Assembly: GCA_035638075.1 (NCBI GenBank)
Contig: DASRAU010000029.1
Span: 220,224 to 284,223, forward strand
Length of the DNA stretch: 64,000 nucleotides
Reading direction: 5' to 3'
Source of the DNA: DASRAU01 sp035638075
GTDB taxonomy: Bacteria; Acidobacteriota; Polarisedimenticolia; Gp22-AA2
The translations under genes were made by a program, and so were the position numbers. The first letter of the stretch is position 1. Each line of letters starts with the position of its first letter. Below the pieces are notes generated by a model. It was not told the origin of the DNA. It worked only from the letters and a program-made list of their open reading frames with translations, and made no database searches. Below are positions 26,778 through 34,504 of the stretch, piece after piece.

Positions 26778-27383
26778 ATGAAAGTGCTTTTCAGGATTCT
26801 GGCCGGTGCGGGCCTGGCGGTGGCGCTGACCGCGCTTCCAGCGTGCGCCGGCGATACGGCCAAGGCGGGCGCCGCGGGTGACAGCAAGCCCGCCGCTGGC
26901 GGGGACGCCAAGCCCGCGGGCAACGCAGGCGAGAGCAGGACGGCGGGCTCCTCGTCCGACTCCAAGTCGTCCTCCAGCCATGAGAAGTGCCCCTACACCA
27001 CCCAGGATTGCCTCAACCACATGGCCAGCCGGTTGAAGGCGTCGGGATGGATCGGCATCGAGTACGAGCCGGCCGAGGGCGGCACCATCACCGTTCAGAA
27101 AGTGGTCCCCGGGAGCCCGGCCGAGAAGGCCGGCCTGCAGCCGGGAGACGTGCTGTTCTCCATCAACGGCGTCGAGATTCGCAACGAGAACAACCAGGCG
27201 TTGATGAAGATCGACCGCCGCCCGGGGCAGACGCTGCACTATGTCGTCAAGCGCAACGGCGTCGGCAAGCCCATCGACATCGTGCTCGGGCAGTGGCCTG
27301 CCGACCTGCTGGCGAAGTACATCGGCGAGCACATGCTCGAGCACGCCGAGGCGGACGCGCTGGCCCAGGGCCCTCCGAAGTAA
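26778..27383 (+). CDS. Exported PDZ-domain protein with C-x6-C motif (copy 2)
   Basis: 201 residues. The signal sequence MKVLFRILAGAGLAVALTALPAC could be of lipoprotein type (Cys near 23). A low-complexity Ala/Gly/Ser/Lys linker follows, then C-P-Y-T-T-Q-D-C-L-N-H-M and a PDZ domain parallel to copy 1 over its whole length, including the C-terminal Y-I-G-E-H-M-L-E-H. If lipidated, this copy would be membrane-anchored and copy 1 soluble. It ends four bases before the intradiol-dioxygenase-like gene. Confidence 0.87.
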   Translation: MKVLFRILAGAGLAVALTALPACAGDTAKAGAAGDSKPAAGGDAKPAGNAGESRTAGSSSDSKSSSSHEKCPYTTQDCLNHMASRLKASGWIGIEYEPAEGGTITVQKVVPGSPAEKAGLQPGDVLFSINGVEIRNENNQALMKIDRRPGQTLHYVVKRNGVGKPIDIVLGQWPADLLAKYIGEHMLEHAEADALAQGPPK

Positions 27384-27387
27384 CGTC

Positions 27388-28011
27388 ATGCGCCCGGCGG
27401 TCGCGCTGGCGCCCGGCGTCTTCCTTCTTTCTCTCTCCCTTCCTCTTTCGATCGGAGCCACCGCTCCGGCGGCTGCGCGACCCGAACCCGGTCCCGACTG
27501 CGTCGAGTGCCCCCACTGGGAGGCCCCCGCTCACCTGACCGAAAGGATGACCATCGCGCCGCCTTCCGAGCCCGGGACGCGGCTGGTGCTCGAAGGAACG
27601 ATCTTCAAGACCGACGGAAAGACGCCGGCGCCCGACATTCTGCTCTACGCCTACCACACCAACGCCGAGGGGCATTACGCCCACGGGCCGGCCACGACCG
27701 GGCAGGGACGCTGGCACGGCGACCTCCGTGGCTGGCTGAAGACCGGCGCCGACGGCCGGTACCGAATCGAGACGATCCGGCCGTCCCCCTACCCCGGCCG
27801 TACAATCCCGGCTCACATCCACATGCACGTGATGGCCCCGGGCGGGCGCGAGCGTTACATCGACGATGTCGTCTTCGACGACGACCCGTTCGTGAACGCT
27901 GCCTGGCGCACCCGGGCGGAAAACATCGGCGGCTCCGGCATCGTCCACCTCGAGGCGGATGCGTCGGGCGTGCTGCACGGCCGGCGCGACATCATCCTGC
28001 CCGCGGAGTGA
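27388..28011 (+). CDS. Exported intradiol-dioxygenase-like protein
   Basis: 207 residues with an N-terminal signal peptide. The core is the intradiol ring-cleavage fold. L-Y-A-Y-H-T-N-A-E-G-x-Y, D-G-R-Y-R-I-E-T-I-R-P-x-P-Y-P and I-P-A-H-I-H-M-H-V contain the two tyrosines and two histidines that bind Fe(III) in catechol and protocatechuate 3,4-dioxygenases. Export is unusual for catabolic members, so a secreted catechol/phenolic oxygenase or a non-catalytic relative are both possible. It is separated from copy 2 of the PDZ protein by four bases and overlaps the next gene by four. Confidence 0.82.
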   Translation: MRPAVALAPGVFLLSLSLPLSIGATAPAAARPEPGPDCVECPHWEAPAHLTERMTIAPPSEPGTRLVLEGTIFKTDGKTPAPDILLYAYHTNAEGHYAHGPATTGQGRWHGDLRGWLKTGADGRYRIETIRPSPYPGRTIPAHIHMHVMAPGGRERYIDDVVFDDDPFVNAAWRTRAENIGGSGIVHLEADASGVLHGRRDIILPAE

Positions 28012-28622
28012 CCGCCAGCGCGGTCGCCGCCCGCGTCGTCGTGCGGTTCGGCCTGCCGGCGATGGCGGCGGCGTTCGCCGGGGCCGCTCTCCTGGCGGCG
28101 CTTTCCGATCGCCCGCCCGTCACCCTGTCCTGGCCCGGGGGAAGCACGACGACGGTGCCGCCGATCCAGGTCGGCATGGGTCTCCTGATCTTCGCTTTCG
28201 CCCTCGTCGAGCTGGCGCCCCAGACCGAAGCACTGGCGCTGGCGCCGCGCTGGCTGCCTCTCGGAGGGGTTCTCTCGGGGTTCTTCGGCGGACTCTCCGG
28301 TCACCAGGGGGCCCTGCGGGCCATCTTCCTTCGGCGCGCCGGATTGTCCCCGCGAGCCTTCGTCGGCACCCAGGCGGTCCTCGCCTGCCTCGTGGATGCG
28401 ACGCGGCTCCTGGTTTACGGGGCCGCCGCGTGGGATCGACACTTCGCCCCGCTCACTTCACCCGGGACGCTTCTGGCCGTGACGGTCGGCACCCTGTGCG
28501 GCTTCGCGGGCGCCTTCCTCGGCGCGCGTTCCTTCACCAAGGTGACGGTGACGGGACTGAAATGGATCGTCGGCCTGTCGCTCGTCGTCGTCGGTGCGGG
28601 GCTGGCCAGCGGCGTTCTTTAG
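28008..28622 (+). CDS. TauE/SafE-type membrane permease
   Basis: 204-residue membrane protein, GTG start in a GTGA overlap with the preceding stop. Five to six hydrophobic segments and the motif G-G-L-S-G-H-Q-G-A-L-R (family G-x-x-x-G-x-x-G) indicate the TauE/SafE (sulfite/organosulfonate exporter) family. It is shorter than the usual ~250 residues, so the first helix pair may be reduced. Transport substrate unknown; it is coupled to a dioxygenase-like protein rather than to sulfur genes. Confidence 0.75.
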   Translation: MTASAVAARVVVRFGLPAMAAAFAGAALLAALSDRPPVTLSWPGGSTTTVPPIQVGMGLLIFAFALVELAPQTEALALAPRWLPLGGVLSGFFGGLSGHQGALRAIFLRRAGLSPRAFVGTQAVLACLVDATRLLVYGAAAWDRHFAPLTSPGTLLAVTVGTLCGFAGAFLGARSFTKVTVTGLKWIVGLSLVVVGAGLASGVL

Positions 28623-28643
28623 AAGCCGGGCGAGAAGTCCGGG

Positions 28644-30722
28644 CTAGACCCCGTAGCGTTCCGCGTCCCAGCGCAGGCCGAGGGCGCTCGGCGGGGCCAT
28701 GTAGCCGGCCAGCGCGGAAGCCGCGACGACTTGAGGACTGGCGAGGTAGCCCTCGCCGCCGAGTCCCATGCGGTTCTGCCAGTTCCTGTTGAACGAGGTG
28801 ATGGCGCGCTGGCCGCGCTCCAGCGCGTCCGGGCCCTGGCCGAAGCAGGGACCGCACCAGGAATCGCGGATGGCCGCACCGGCGTCGCGCATGACGTCGG
28901 CGATCGACCGCCCCCCAAGGCGCGGCTCCGGGGTTTCGATCTGCCGCTTGACCGTGCCGCTTCCGGGGAAGACGACGAACTCGACGCCCGGGGCGACCCG
29001 GCCGTGGCCGGCCGCGCCGGCCGCCTCGAGCACCAGCGCGGCGCCGAGCAGGTCGTCGTACGAACCGTTGGTGCACGAGCCGATGAGCGCCTTGTCGAAG
29101 GCCAGCCGCTCGTGCGCCACCTCCTCGGCGGGAAAGGCGTTCCCGGGGCTGAACGGCTTGGCGATCATCGGCACGACCGCGGAGAGATCGAGCGTCTCGT
29201 CGAGCGCGTACCGGGCGTCGGCGCCCGGAGCGAGCCGCGGGTACGGCATCGCAATGCCGCGCTTCTCGAACCACGCCTCCGTGATCGCGTCCTGCGGGAA
29301 GAGGCCGTTCTGCGCTTCGGCTTCCGCCATCATGTTGGCGATGGTGTTGCGCGAGGTCATCGGCAGCTGCATGCCCGGATCGGCGAACTCCACTCCCATC
29401 CCCTGAGCCTGCGCCTTCCCCCAGCGTCGCAGCAGCTCGAGGACGATGTCCTTCCCGCCGACCCACGGCTGCAGGCGCCCGGTGAAGAGCACCCGGCGCT
29501 GTGCGGCCGGGCTGAAATAGATGCTCCCCGTGGCCCAGCCGAACCCCAGCGTCGTGCTGCCGATGCCGACCCCCACCGCCCCGTACGCGCCGTACGCGCG
29601 GCTGTGGGAATCGGCCCCGGGATAGAACCCGCCCGGCACGATGAGCCCCTGCTCCGGGAAATAGAAATGGAAGATGCCGTCCCCGGGCGCCGCGTAATGC
29701 GGCTTGCCGAGATCGTGCAGGCGCGCGAACTGACGGGAGATGTCGGTCTGCCTGTCGTCCTCGGCCTTGCCGGTGAAGACGAAGTGGTCGGCGGCAATGG
29801 CGAGCTGGCGCGGATAGATGGTGTTGCCGCCGGTGATCTGATTGAACGTGTGGATGGCGAACGGCGCGGTGCCGTCGGATCCGGGCAGGAGATCGGCCTG
29901 CAGCAGGAGCGTCGATCCGGGACGCACCTCCGCGGATCGATCGACGCGGTGCGCCCAGTAGATCTGCTCCGCGACGGTGAGGGTGCGGGCGGTGGCCTCA
30001 TCTGGGAACTCGACCCGCGGCGTCCGCTTCACCGAGGCGGCGAACTCGCGGCGCCCCACCTCGTAGATGCCGCCTTCCCGGCGGATCTCCTCTTCCTTTG
30101 CCGTCAGCGGGACCGGCCGGTATTCCTTGCCCTGCGTCAGGTTGCGCAGCAGGCGCGTGCCGGTGTCGAAGGACATCTCGTCGCCGTCCTTCGCGTCGGC
30201 CACCGCCTCGGGCGACTGCGCCACGTGCAGCCCGAGGTTGAGGGAGTTCCTCCGGAAGATGTCGCCCATGTTGGCGCCGCAGACGACGACCAGCTCGAGC
30301 CCCGCCTCCTCGGCAACTCCCTTGAGGCCCGCCGGCGACATCTCGCGCGACGAGCCGATGGCGAAGCGCTCGCCGGCCACGAGGAAGGTCTGCCCGGCAT
30401 GAACGCGCTTGCGAAAGTCGGGCATCAGGTGGCGGAAGGAGCCGGCCTTCCAGCGCTCGTCGAGGGTCTCCAGGCTCTCGGAGACGCAGTCGGCCGCCGG
30501 GGTGATCTGATCGGTGTCGATGGCATCCCGCTTCTGCCCGGGACGCGACGGGTCCCAGAAAACCAGGGCGCGGCCGCGCAGCACCCGGCTGGCCGGGGCG
30601 TCCCCGGCGCCCTGCGGGCGCGGGGCGATCCGCTCGAGGTCGGCGGGCGTCAGGCCGGGCTTGAGCCGGGCCGGAGCCAGGGGAGAGCTGGACGTGGCTT
30701 TTGTGGACGCGGCGTCGCTCAT
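28644..30722 (-). CDS. Aconitase-family hydro-lyase with N-terminal swivel domain
   Basis: 692 residues. Unlike canonical aconitase A, the swivel (LeuD-like) domain comes first (~45-170, with G-S-S-R-E-M where relatives have GSSREH). It is followed by the three-domain iron-sulfur part (LeuC-like). The [4Fe-4S] cysteines are C550 (IGSCTNGSYDD), C623 and C626 (DSWCGPCFGQG). The order recalls AcnB without its HEAT-like domain, or a LeuD-LeuC fusion. It could serve as aconitase, homoaconitase or isopropylmalate isomerase; no leu genes are nearby. It is monocistronic, divergent from the sigma-factor operon. ATG 30722 was preferred over 30788. Confidence 0.88.
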   Translation of the reverse strand: MSDAASTKATSSSPLAPARLKPGLTPADLERIAPRPQGAGDAPASRVLRGRALVFWDPSRPGQKRDAIDTDQITPAADCVSESLETLDERWKAGSFRHLMPDFRKRVHAGQTFLVAGERFAIGSSREMSPAGLKGVAEEAGLELVVVCGANMGDIFRRNSLNLGLHVAQSPEAVADAKDGDEMSFDTGTRLLRNLTQGKEYRPVPLTAKEEEIRREGGIYEVGRREFAASVKRTPRVEFPDEATARTLTVAEQIYWAHRVDRSAEVRPGSTLLLQADLLPGSDGTAPFAIHTFNQITGGNTIYPRQLAIAADHFVFTGKAEDDRQTDISRQFARLHDLGKPHYAAPGDGIFHFYFPEQGLIVPGGFYPGADSHSRAYGAYGAVGVGIGSTTLGFGWATGSIYFSPAAQRRVLFTGRLQPWVGGKDIVLELLRRWGKAQAQGMGVEFADPGMQLPMTSRNTIANMMAEAEAQNGLFPQDAITEAWFEKRGIAMPYPRLAPGADARYALDETLDLSAVVPMIAKPFSPGNAFPAEEVAHERLAFDKALIGSCTNGSYDDLLGAALVLEAAGAAGHGRVAPGVEFVVFPGSGTVKRQIETPEPRLGGRSIADVMRDAGAAIRDSWCGPCFGQGPDALERGQRAITSFNRNWQNRMGLGGEGYLASPQVVAASALAGYMAPPSALGLRWDAERYGV

Positions 30723-30781
30723 GAGTGCGGCATTGTAGCGCGGGGCGGATCCGGTTCCACCCATTCCCCCTCCGGGCGCCG

Positions 30782-30787
30782 TATACA
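30782..30787 (+). promoter_or_regulatory. Possible -10 element for a leaderless sigma-factor mRNA
   Basis: TATACA lies exactly six bases before the ATG at 30794, and no Shine-Dalgarno sequence is visible. If this is the -10 box, transcription would start at or next to the start codon. No convincing -35 is seen. Confidence 0.35.
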
Positions 30788-30793
30788 CTGCCG

Positions 30794-31381
30794 ATGATGC
30801 CTCGCGCGGATGACGACCGGGCCCTGATGCGCCGTCTGCAGCGCGGCGACGAGCGGGCGCTGGCGCCCCTGATCCTGCGGCACTCCGGCCGGATGCTGGC
30901 GGTGGCGGCGCGCCTCCTCGGATCGCGCCCCGACGCCGAGGACGCGGTGCAGCGCGCCTTCATCCGCTGTCACGCGCACGCCCGTTTCTACCGGTCGGAG
31001 TGGACGGTGACGACCTGGCTCTATCGCATTCTCACGAACGCCTGCGTCGACGAGATCCGCCGGCGGCGGGCGAGGCCCGAGGAGCCGATGCCGGCCGTGG
31101 GGCCCGGGAGATCCCCGGCCACGGGCCGGGCCGCCGGCTCCGGGACAGGCGCGGGAGTCGAAGTGCGTCTCGACCTCGAACGCGGCCTGGCAAGAGTCCC
31201 CACCGAGGCGCGGGCGCTGCTGGTGCTGCGCTACGTCGAGGGGCTGTCGTATGGCGAGCTGGCGCGGGTGCGCGGCATCAGCGTGAACACGGTGAAGAGC
31301 CAGTTGAAGCGCGGGCGGGAGATTCTCAAGGCGGCCCTCACGGAGAGGCCGCGTTCGATGCGACAGGGAGGACGACGATGA
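30794..31381 (+). CDS. ECF-type RNA polymerase sigma factor
   Basis: 195 residues with sigma-70 region 2 (A-A-R-L-L-G-S-R-P-D-A-E-D-A-V-Q and W-L-Y-R-I-L-T-N) and region 4 (L-S-Y-G-E-L-A-R-V-R-G-I-S-V-N-T-V-K), separated by a Gly/Pro-rich linker. No membrane anti-sigma factor is encoded nearby. Its stop is inside the start of the methyltransferase gene (ATGA), which is translationally coupled. It therefore probably controls, or is controlled by, the DNA-repair proteins of the same operon. Two adjacent ATGs (30794, 30797) are equally good starts. Confidence 0.92.
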   Translation: MMPRADDDRALMRRLQRGDERALAPLILRHSGRMLAVAARLLGSRPDAEDAVQRAFIRCHAHARFYRSEWTVTTWLYRILTNACVDEIRRRRARPEEPMPAVGPGRSPATGRAAGSGTGAGVEVRLDLERGLARVPTEARALLVLRYVEGLSYGELARVRGISVNTVKSQLKRGREILKAALTERPRSMRQGGRR

Positions 31382-32109
31382 CGGCACAGACCCAGGGAAA
31401 GCTGTTCGACCTCGACGAGGCGCTGCGCGACCGGCTGCGGCCGGAGCCGGTGGCCGCCGACGCGGTGCGCCGCATCGCGCGCGGGGCGCTACGCCGCCTG
31501 GAGCAGATCGAGCGCATCCGCGACGGTTTCGTCGTGGAGGCGAGCGAGCGGGGCGTGATGGCGGTCCATCGCGGCCGGCGTCCCGCGGCCTCCGGAGCGG
31601 CGGCCCGGCGGCACGCCGAGCAGGGACGCGAGGAGCTGCACGAGTACCTGGACGGACGCCGCTCGTACTTCGAGGTTCCGGTGGACCTGTCGCGGCTCGC
31701 AATCTTCCAGCGCCGGGTGCTGGAGGGGGCGATGCAGGTCCCCTTCGGAGAGACCACCTCCTACTCGGCGCTCGCCGCGCGCATCGGCTCCCCGGGCGCG
31801 TCGCGGGCGGTCGGCACGGCGCTCGGGCGCAACCCGGTGCCGTTCATCGTCCCCTGCCACCGCGTCCTGCGCGGGGATCGGAGCCTCGGCGGCTACGCCT
31901 TCGGCCTGCCGATGAAATCCGACCTGCTGGAGCTGGAGCGCTCGACCGCGGTCCTCGAGGGCTGCACCAGCACGCACATCCTGTGCCGGGTCGGCTGCCA
32001 CGCGCTGGCGCGTTCGCGTCCCGATCGCCGTGTGGTCTTCGCGTCGGTGGCCGACGCCCGCTCGGTCGGCTACCGGCCGTGCCGGCTGTGTCGTCCGGAA
32101 GCGGCGTGA
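31378..32109 (+). CDS. O6-alkylguanine-DNA alkyltransferase fused to a C-terminal Ada-type zinc domain
   Basis: 243 residues. A ~60-residue helical N terminus leads into the alkyltransferase domain with acceptor Cys160 in I-V-P-C-H-R-V and G-G-Y-A-F-G behind it. Residues ~195-243 match the zinc module found at the N terminus of E. coli Ada: C203-x3-C207-x27-C235-x2-C238 with G-Y-R-P-C-R-L-C. In Ada the equivalent cysteines (38, 42, 69, 72) bind zinc, and the first one accepts methyl groups from phosphotriesters. Here the two halves are in swapped order and no AraC-type DNA-binding domain is present. It is coupled to the sigma gene before it and the oxygenase gene after it. Confidence 0.92.
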   Translation: MTAQTQGKLFDLDEALRDRLRPEPVAADAVRRIARGALRRLEQIERIRDGFVVEASERGVMAVHRGRRPAASGAAARRHAEQGREELHEYLDGRRSYFEVPVDLSRLAIFQRRVLEGAMQVPFGETTSYSALAARIGSPGASRAVGTALGRNPVPFIVPCHRVLRGDRSLGGYAFGLPMKSDLLELERSTAVLEGCTSTHILCRVGCHALARSRPDRRVVFASVADARSVGYRPCRLCRPEAA

Positions 32110-32801
32110 CGTTCGGCGCCCTCGACTGGACCGCGGTCGGACGCGACCTCGACGATCTCGGCGTCGCGCGCCTGCCGTGCGTCCTGAGCGAGGCGGAGTG
32201 CGATGAGGCGGTCGGTTTCTACGATGACGCGGCGCGCTTCCGCAAGCGGGTGGTGATGGAGCGTCTGCGCTTCGGCGCCGGCGAATACCAGTATTTCGCC
32301 GACCCGCTGCCGCCGCTCGTGGCGCGGCTGCGCGAGACCGCCTACACACCGCTCGCCGCCATCGCGAACGAATGGCAGAAACGGCTCGGGCGAAAGGCGC
32401 GCTTTCCCTCGACGCTCGCCGCCTTCCTGCGCCGCTGCCACCGGGCCGGGCAGAAGAAGCCCACGCCGCTCCTCCTGCGCTACGAAGCGGGGGGCTACAA
32501 CCGCCTGCACCAGGATCTCTACGGCGCGCTCGCCTTCCCGCTGCAGATGACCTTCCTCCTCAGCCGCCCGGGCGAGGATTTCGAGGGAGGCGAGATGCTC
32601 TTCCTCGAGAACCGGCCGCGCGAGCAGTCGATCGGCACCGCCGTCGCCCTGCGCCGCGGGGACGGGGTGGTCTTCGCCGTCGGCGACCGCCCGATCCGCG
32701 GCGCCCGGGGATGGCGCCGCGCCGTCCTGCGTCACGGCGTCAGCCGCGTCACCTCCGGACGTCGCCACACGCTCGGCGTCATCTTCCACGACGCGCGCTG
32801 A
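32106..32801 (+). CDS. 2-oxoglutarate/Fe(II)-dependent oxygenase
   Basis: 231 residues, GTG start in a GTGA overlap with the alkyltransferase stop. The double-stranded beta-helix signature is present: H135-x-D137 in N-R-L-H-Q-D-L-Y-G, H210 in L-R-H-G-V, and Arg in G-R-R-H-T-L-G-V for 2-oxoglutarate. It is not AlkB itself but a COG3826-like oxygenase, a type I recall near ada/alk genes in other bacteria. Oxidative dealkylation of nucleic acid or protein damage is inferred from the operon. Confidence 0.86.
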   Translation: MTFGALDWTAVGRDLDDLGVARLPCVLSEAECDEAVGFYDDAARFRKRVVMERLRFGAGEYQYFADPLPPLVARLRETAYTPLAAIANEWQKRLGRKARFPSTLAAFLRRCHRAGQKKPTPLLLRYEAGGYNRLHQDLYGALAFPLQMTFLLSRPGEDFEGGEMLFLENRPREQSIGTAVALRRGDGVVFAVGDRPIRGARGWRRAVLRHGVSRVTSGRRHTLGVIFHDAR

Positions 32802-32966
32802 CGCCGGTCCGGAAAGGCTCGATCGCTCCGTTTCGGCCCGACTGTCCGGAATCGTCCGCACGTTGGCCGAAGGATCGCTTGGCGGCCGAAAGGGCGGGTG
32901 GCAGACTCTCCGCGGTGGTCCGGGAATGCGGCGCCCTCTGCGGCGTTGCGGGTGAGGAGGATGGTC

Positions 32967-34109
32967 ATGAAGAAGGACCTCGTGGCTGCGGCGGTTCTCG
33001 TCGCGACGTCGGCGTGGGCCGCTGCGGCGGATACCGGAAAGGGGTCGGCTCCCGGTTCGACCGACCCGAATCACGGAGCGAAGACGCGCAACGTCGCCAT
33101 CGTCCTTTATGACGGCGTCGAGATCCTCGACTTCGCCGGGCCGTCGGAGGTATTCGCCAGTGCCGGCAACATCGCCGGTGCGCCGGGAACGCCCGCGTAC
33201 CGGGTCTACACCATGGCCGCGACGAAGGCTCCCGTGAAGAGCCAGGGGTTCATCTCGGTCACGCCGGAGTTCTCCATCGACGATGCGCCCCAGCCCGACA
33301 TCATCGTGATCCCGGGAGGGCAGTCGGGCGCTCTCACCTCCGATGCGCGCTTCATGGCGTGGGTGAAGCCGGCTATCGAGAAGAGCGAGCTGACGCTGAC
33401 CGTCTGCTCCGGCGCCTTCGTGGCCGCCAAGGCCGGCGCGCTCGACGGCCGTCCCGCCACCACCTGGTACGGTTCCGTCGACATGCTGAGGAAGCTGTAT
33501 CCGAACGTCCAGGCGCAGGACGGGCGCCGCTTCATCGACAGCGGGAAGATCGTCACGACGGCCGGTGTGTCGGCCGGCATCGACGGCGCGCTGCACGTCG
33601 TCGCCCGGCTGACCGGGCGCAACACCGCCGACCGCACCGCGCGCTACATGGAGTACCACTGGACGCCGGAGCCCTATCTCGCCACCGGCTACATGTATTT
33701 GAATCCAACGCTCGACGCCAACGGGCGGGCCATGCAGCAGGTCTCGCTGCTCGAGGGCGAGGGGCGCTATGAGGAGGCGGTTCCCGCCTGGCGCACGTAT
33801 CTGAAAGAAAATCCGAACGAGGCGGCGGCCTGGTACCACCTCGGCGTCGCGCTGCACTCGCTGAAGCGCTTCGACGAGGCGGCCGGCGCGGGCGAGAAGA
33901 GCGCCTCGCTGTCGCCGTCGATCAAGGCGGACGCGATGTACCTGGTCGCGTGCGCCCGTGCCCAGCAGGGCAAGAAGACCGAGGCCATCGCCGCGCTGGA
34001 GCAGTCGGTCGCCGCCGGCTTCACGACCCGAGGCGCCATCGAGCACGACACCGACTTCGATCCGATCCGCGGCGAGGCCCGCTTCCAGGCCCTTGTCGCG
34101 CGACTGTAG
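32967..34109 (+). CDS. Exported DJ-1/PfpI-family protein with TPR tail
   Basis: 380 residues. The ATG at 32967 lies six bases after GAGGAGG; the ATG at 32961 abuts it and is too close. A signal peptide (~1-22) precedes a DJ-1/PfpI domain with nucleophile elbow L-T-V-C-S-G-A-F and I-P-G-G-Q. From ~270 it carries TPR-like repeats ending D-F-D-P-I-R-G-E-A-R-F-Q-A-L-V. DJ-1 relatives are glyoxalases, isonitrile hydratases or regulators with AraC domains; here the regulator part is replaced by TPRs and the protein is exported. Function unknown. Confidence 0.85.
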   Translation: MKKDLVAAAVLVATSAWAAAADTGKGSAPGSTDPNHGAKTRNVAIVLYDGVEILDFAGPSEVFASAGNIAGAPGTPAYRVYTMAATKAPVKSQGFISVTPEFSIDDAPQPDIIVIPGGQSGALTSDARFMAWVKPAIEKSELTLTVCSGAFVAAKAGALDGRPATTWYGSVDMLRKLYPNVQAQDGRRFIDSGKIVTTAGVSAGIDGALHVVARLTGRNTADRTARYMEYHWTPEPYLATGYMYLNPTLDANGRAMQQVSLLEGEGRYEEAVPAWRTYLKENPNEAAAWYHLGVALHSLKRFDEAAGAGEKSASLSPSIKADAMYLVACARAQQGKKTEAIAALEQSVAAGFTTRGAIEHDTDFDPIRGEARFQALVARL

Positions 34110-34119
34110 CCCGCCTCTC

Positions 34120-34479
34120 TCAGGGGGCGGGACAGGGGGGCGGCGGGTTCGGCGAGAAGTCGATCTTGTGGACCTCCATCAGGGGCAGACCGCACTTCGT
34201 CGAATCGACCGGCCCGTTCACGATCACTTCGTCGTTCGCGAACCGCTTGATCCCTTTCACGCGGTTGAAGACTAGGTACGCGCCCGGGTGGCGATTGGTG
34301 AGGCACCCCGTGATGAGGACATGCGTGGCGGCCGGACAGGAGGAGTCTTCCCGCAGCTGCCCGGCAAGAATCGGAAAGTTCGTGTCGTACCGGTTGTAAT
34401 GCTGGGCTTCGACGCGGGCGGGCCGCACCAGGGCCAGCGCGGCGACGGCGAGCGCGACGGTGAGGACGGGACGCTTCAT
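34120..34479 (-). CDS. Small secreted four-Cys protein, tandem paralogue C
   Basis: 119 residues: signal peptide MKRPVLTVALAVAALALV, then a mature domain with cysteines spaced as in its two neighbours (S-S-C-P-A-A-T, T-G-C-L-T-N, T-K-C-G-L-P, and a C-terminal P-P-P-P-C) and V-K-G-I-K-R-F between the second and third. Two disulfides are plausible. No named family recognised. It is the last of three tandem copies on the same transcript as paralogue B (25-base gap). Confidence 0.8.
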   Translation of the reverse strand: MKRPVLTVALAVAALALVRPARVEAQHYNRYDTNFPILAGQLREDSSCPAATHVLITGCLTNRHPGAYLVFNRVKGIKRFANDEVIVNGPVDSTKCGLPLMEVHKIDFSPNPPPPCPAP

Positions 34480-34504
34480 GGCGGACCCTCGCGAACGCGA
34501 TGCT

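Noticed and set aside
30782..30796. An anti-sigma factor gene for the ECF sigma
   Set aside because: No membrane protein or anti-sigma-like zinc motif is encoded next to it; the downstream helical N terminus of the alkyltransferase is too short and generic to call one.
28731..30797. Long plus-strand frame opposite the aconitase-family gene
   Set aside because: Shadow frame; the minus-strand reading has intact iron-sulfur cysteines.
34110..34131. CCCGCC/GGCGGG hairpin between convergent genes
   Set aside because: Stem of only six pairs that overlaps the stop of one gene, no T-run; not strong enough to call.
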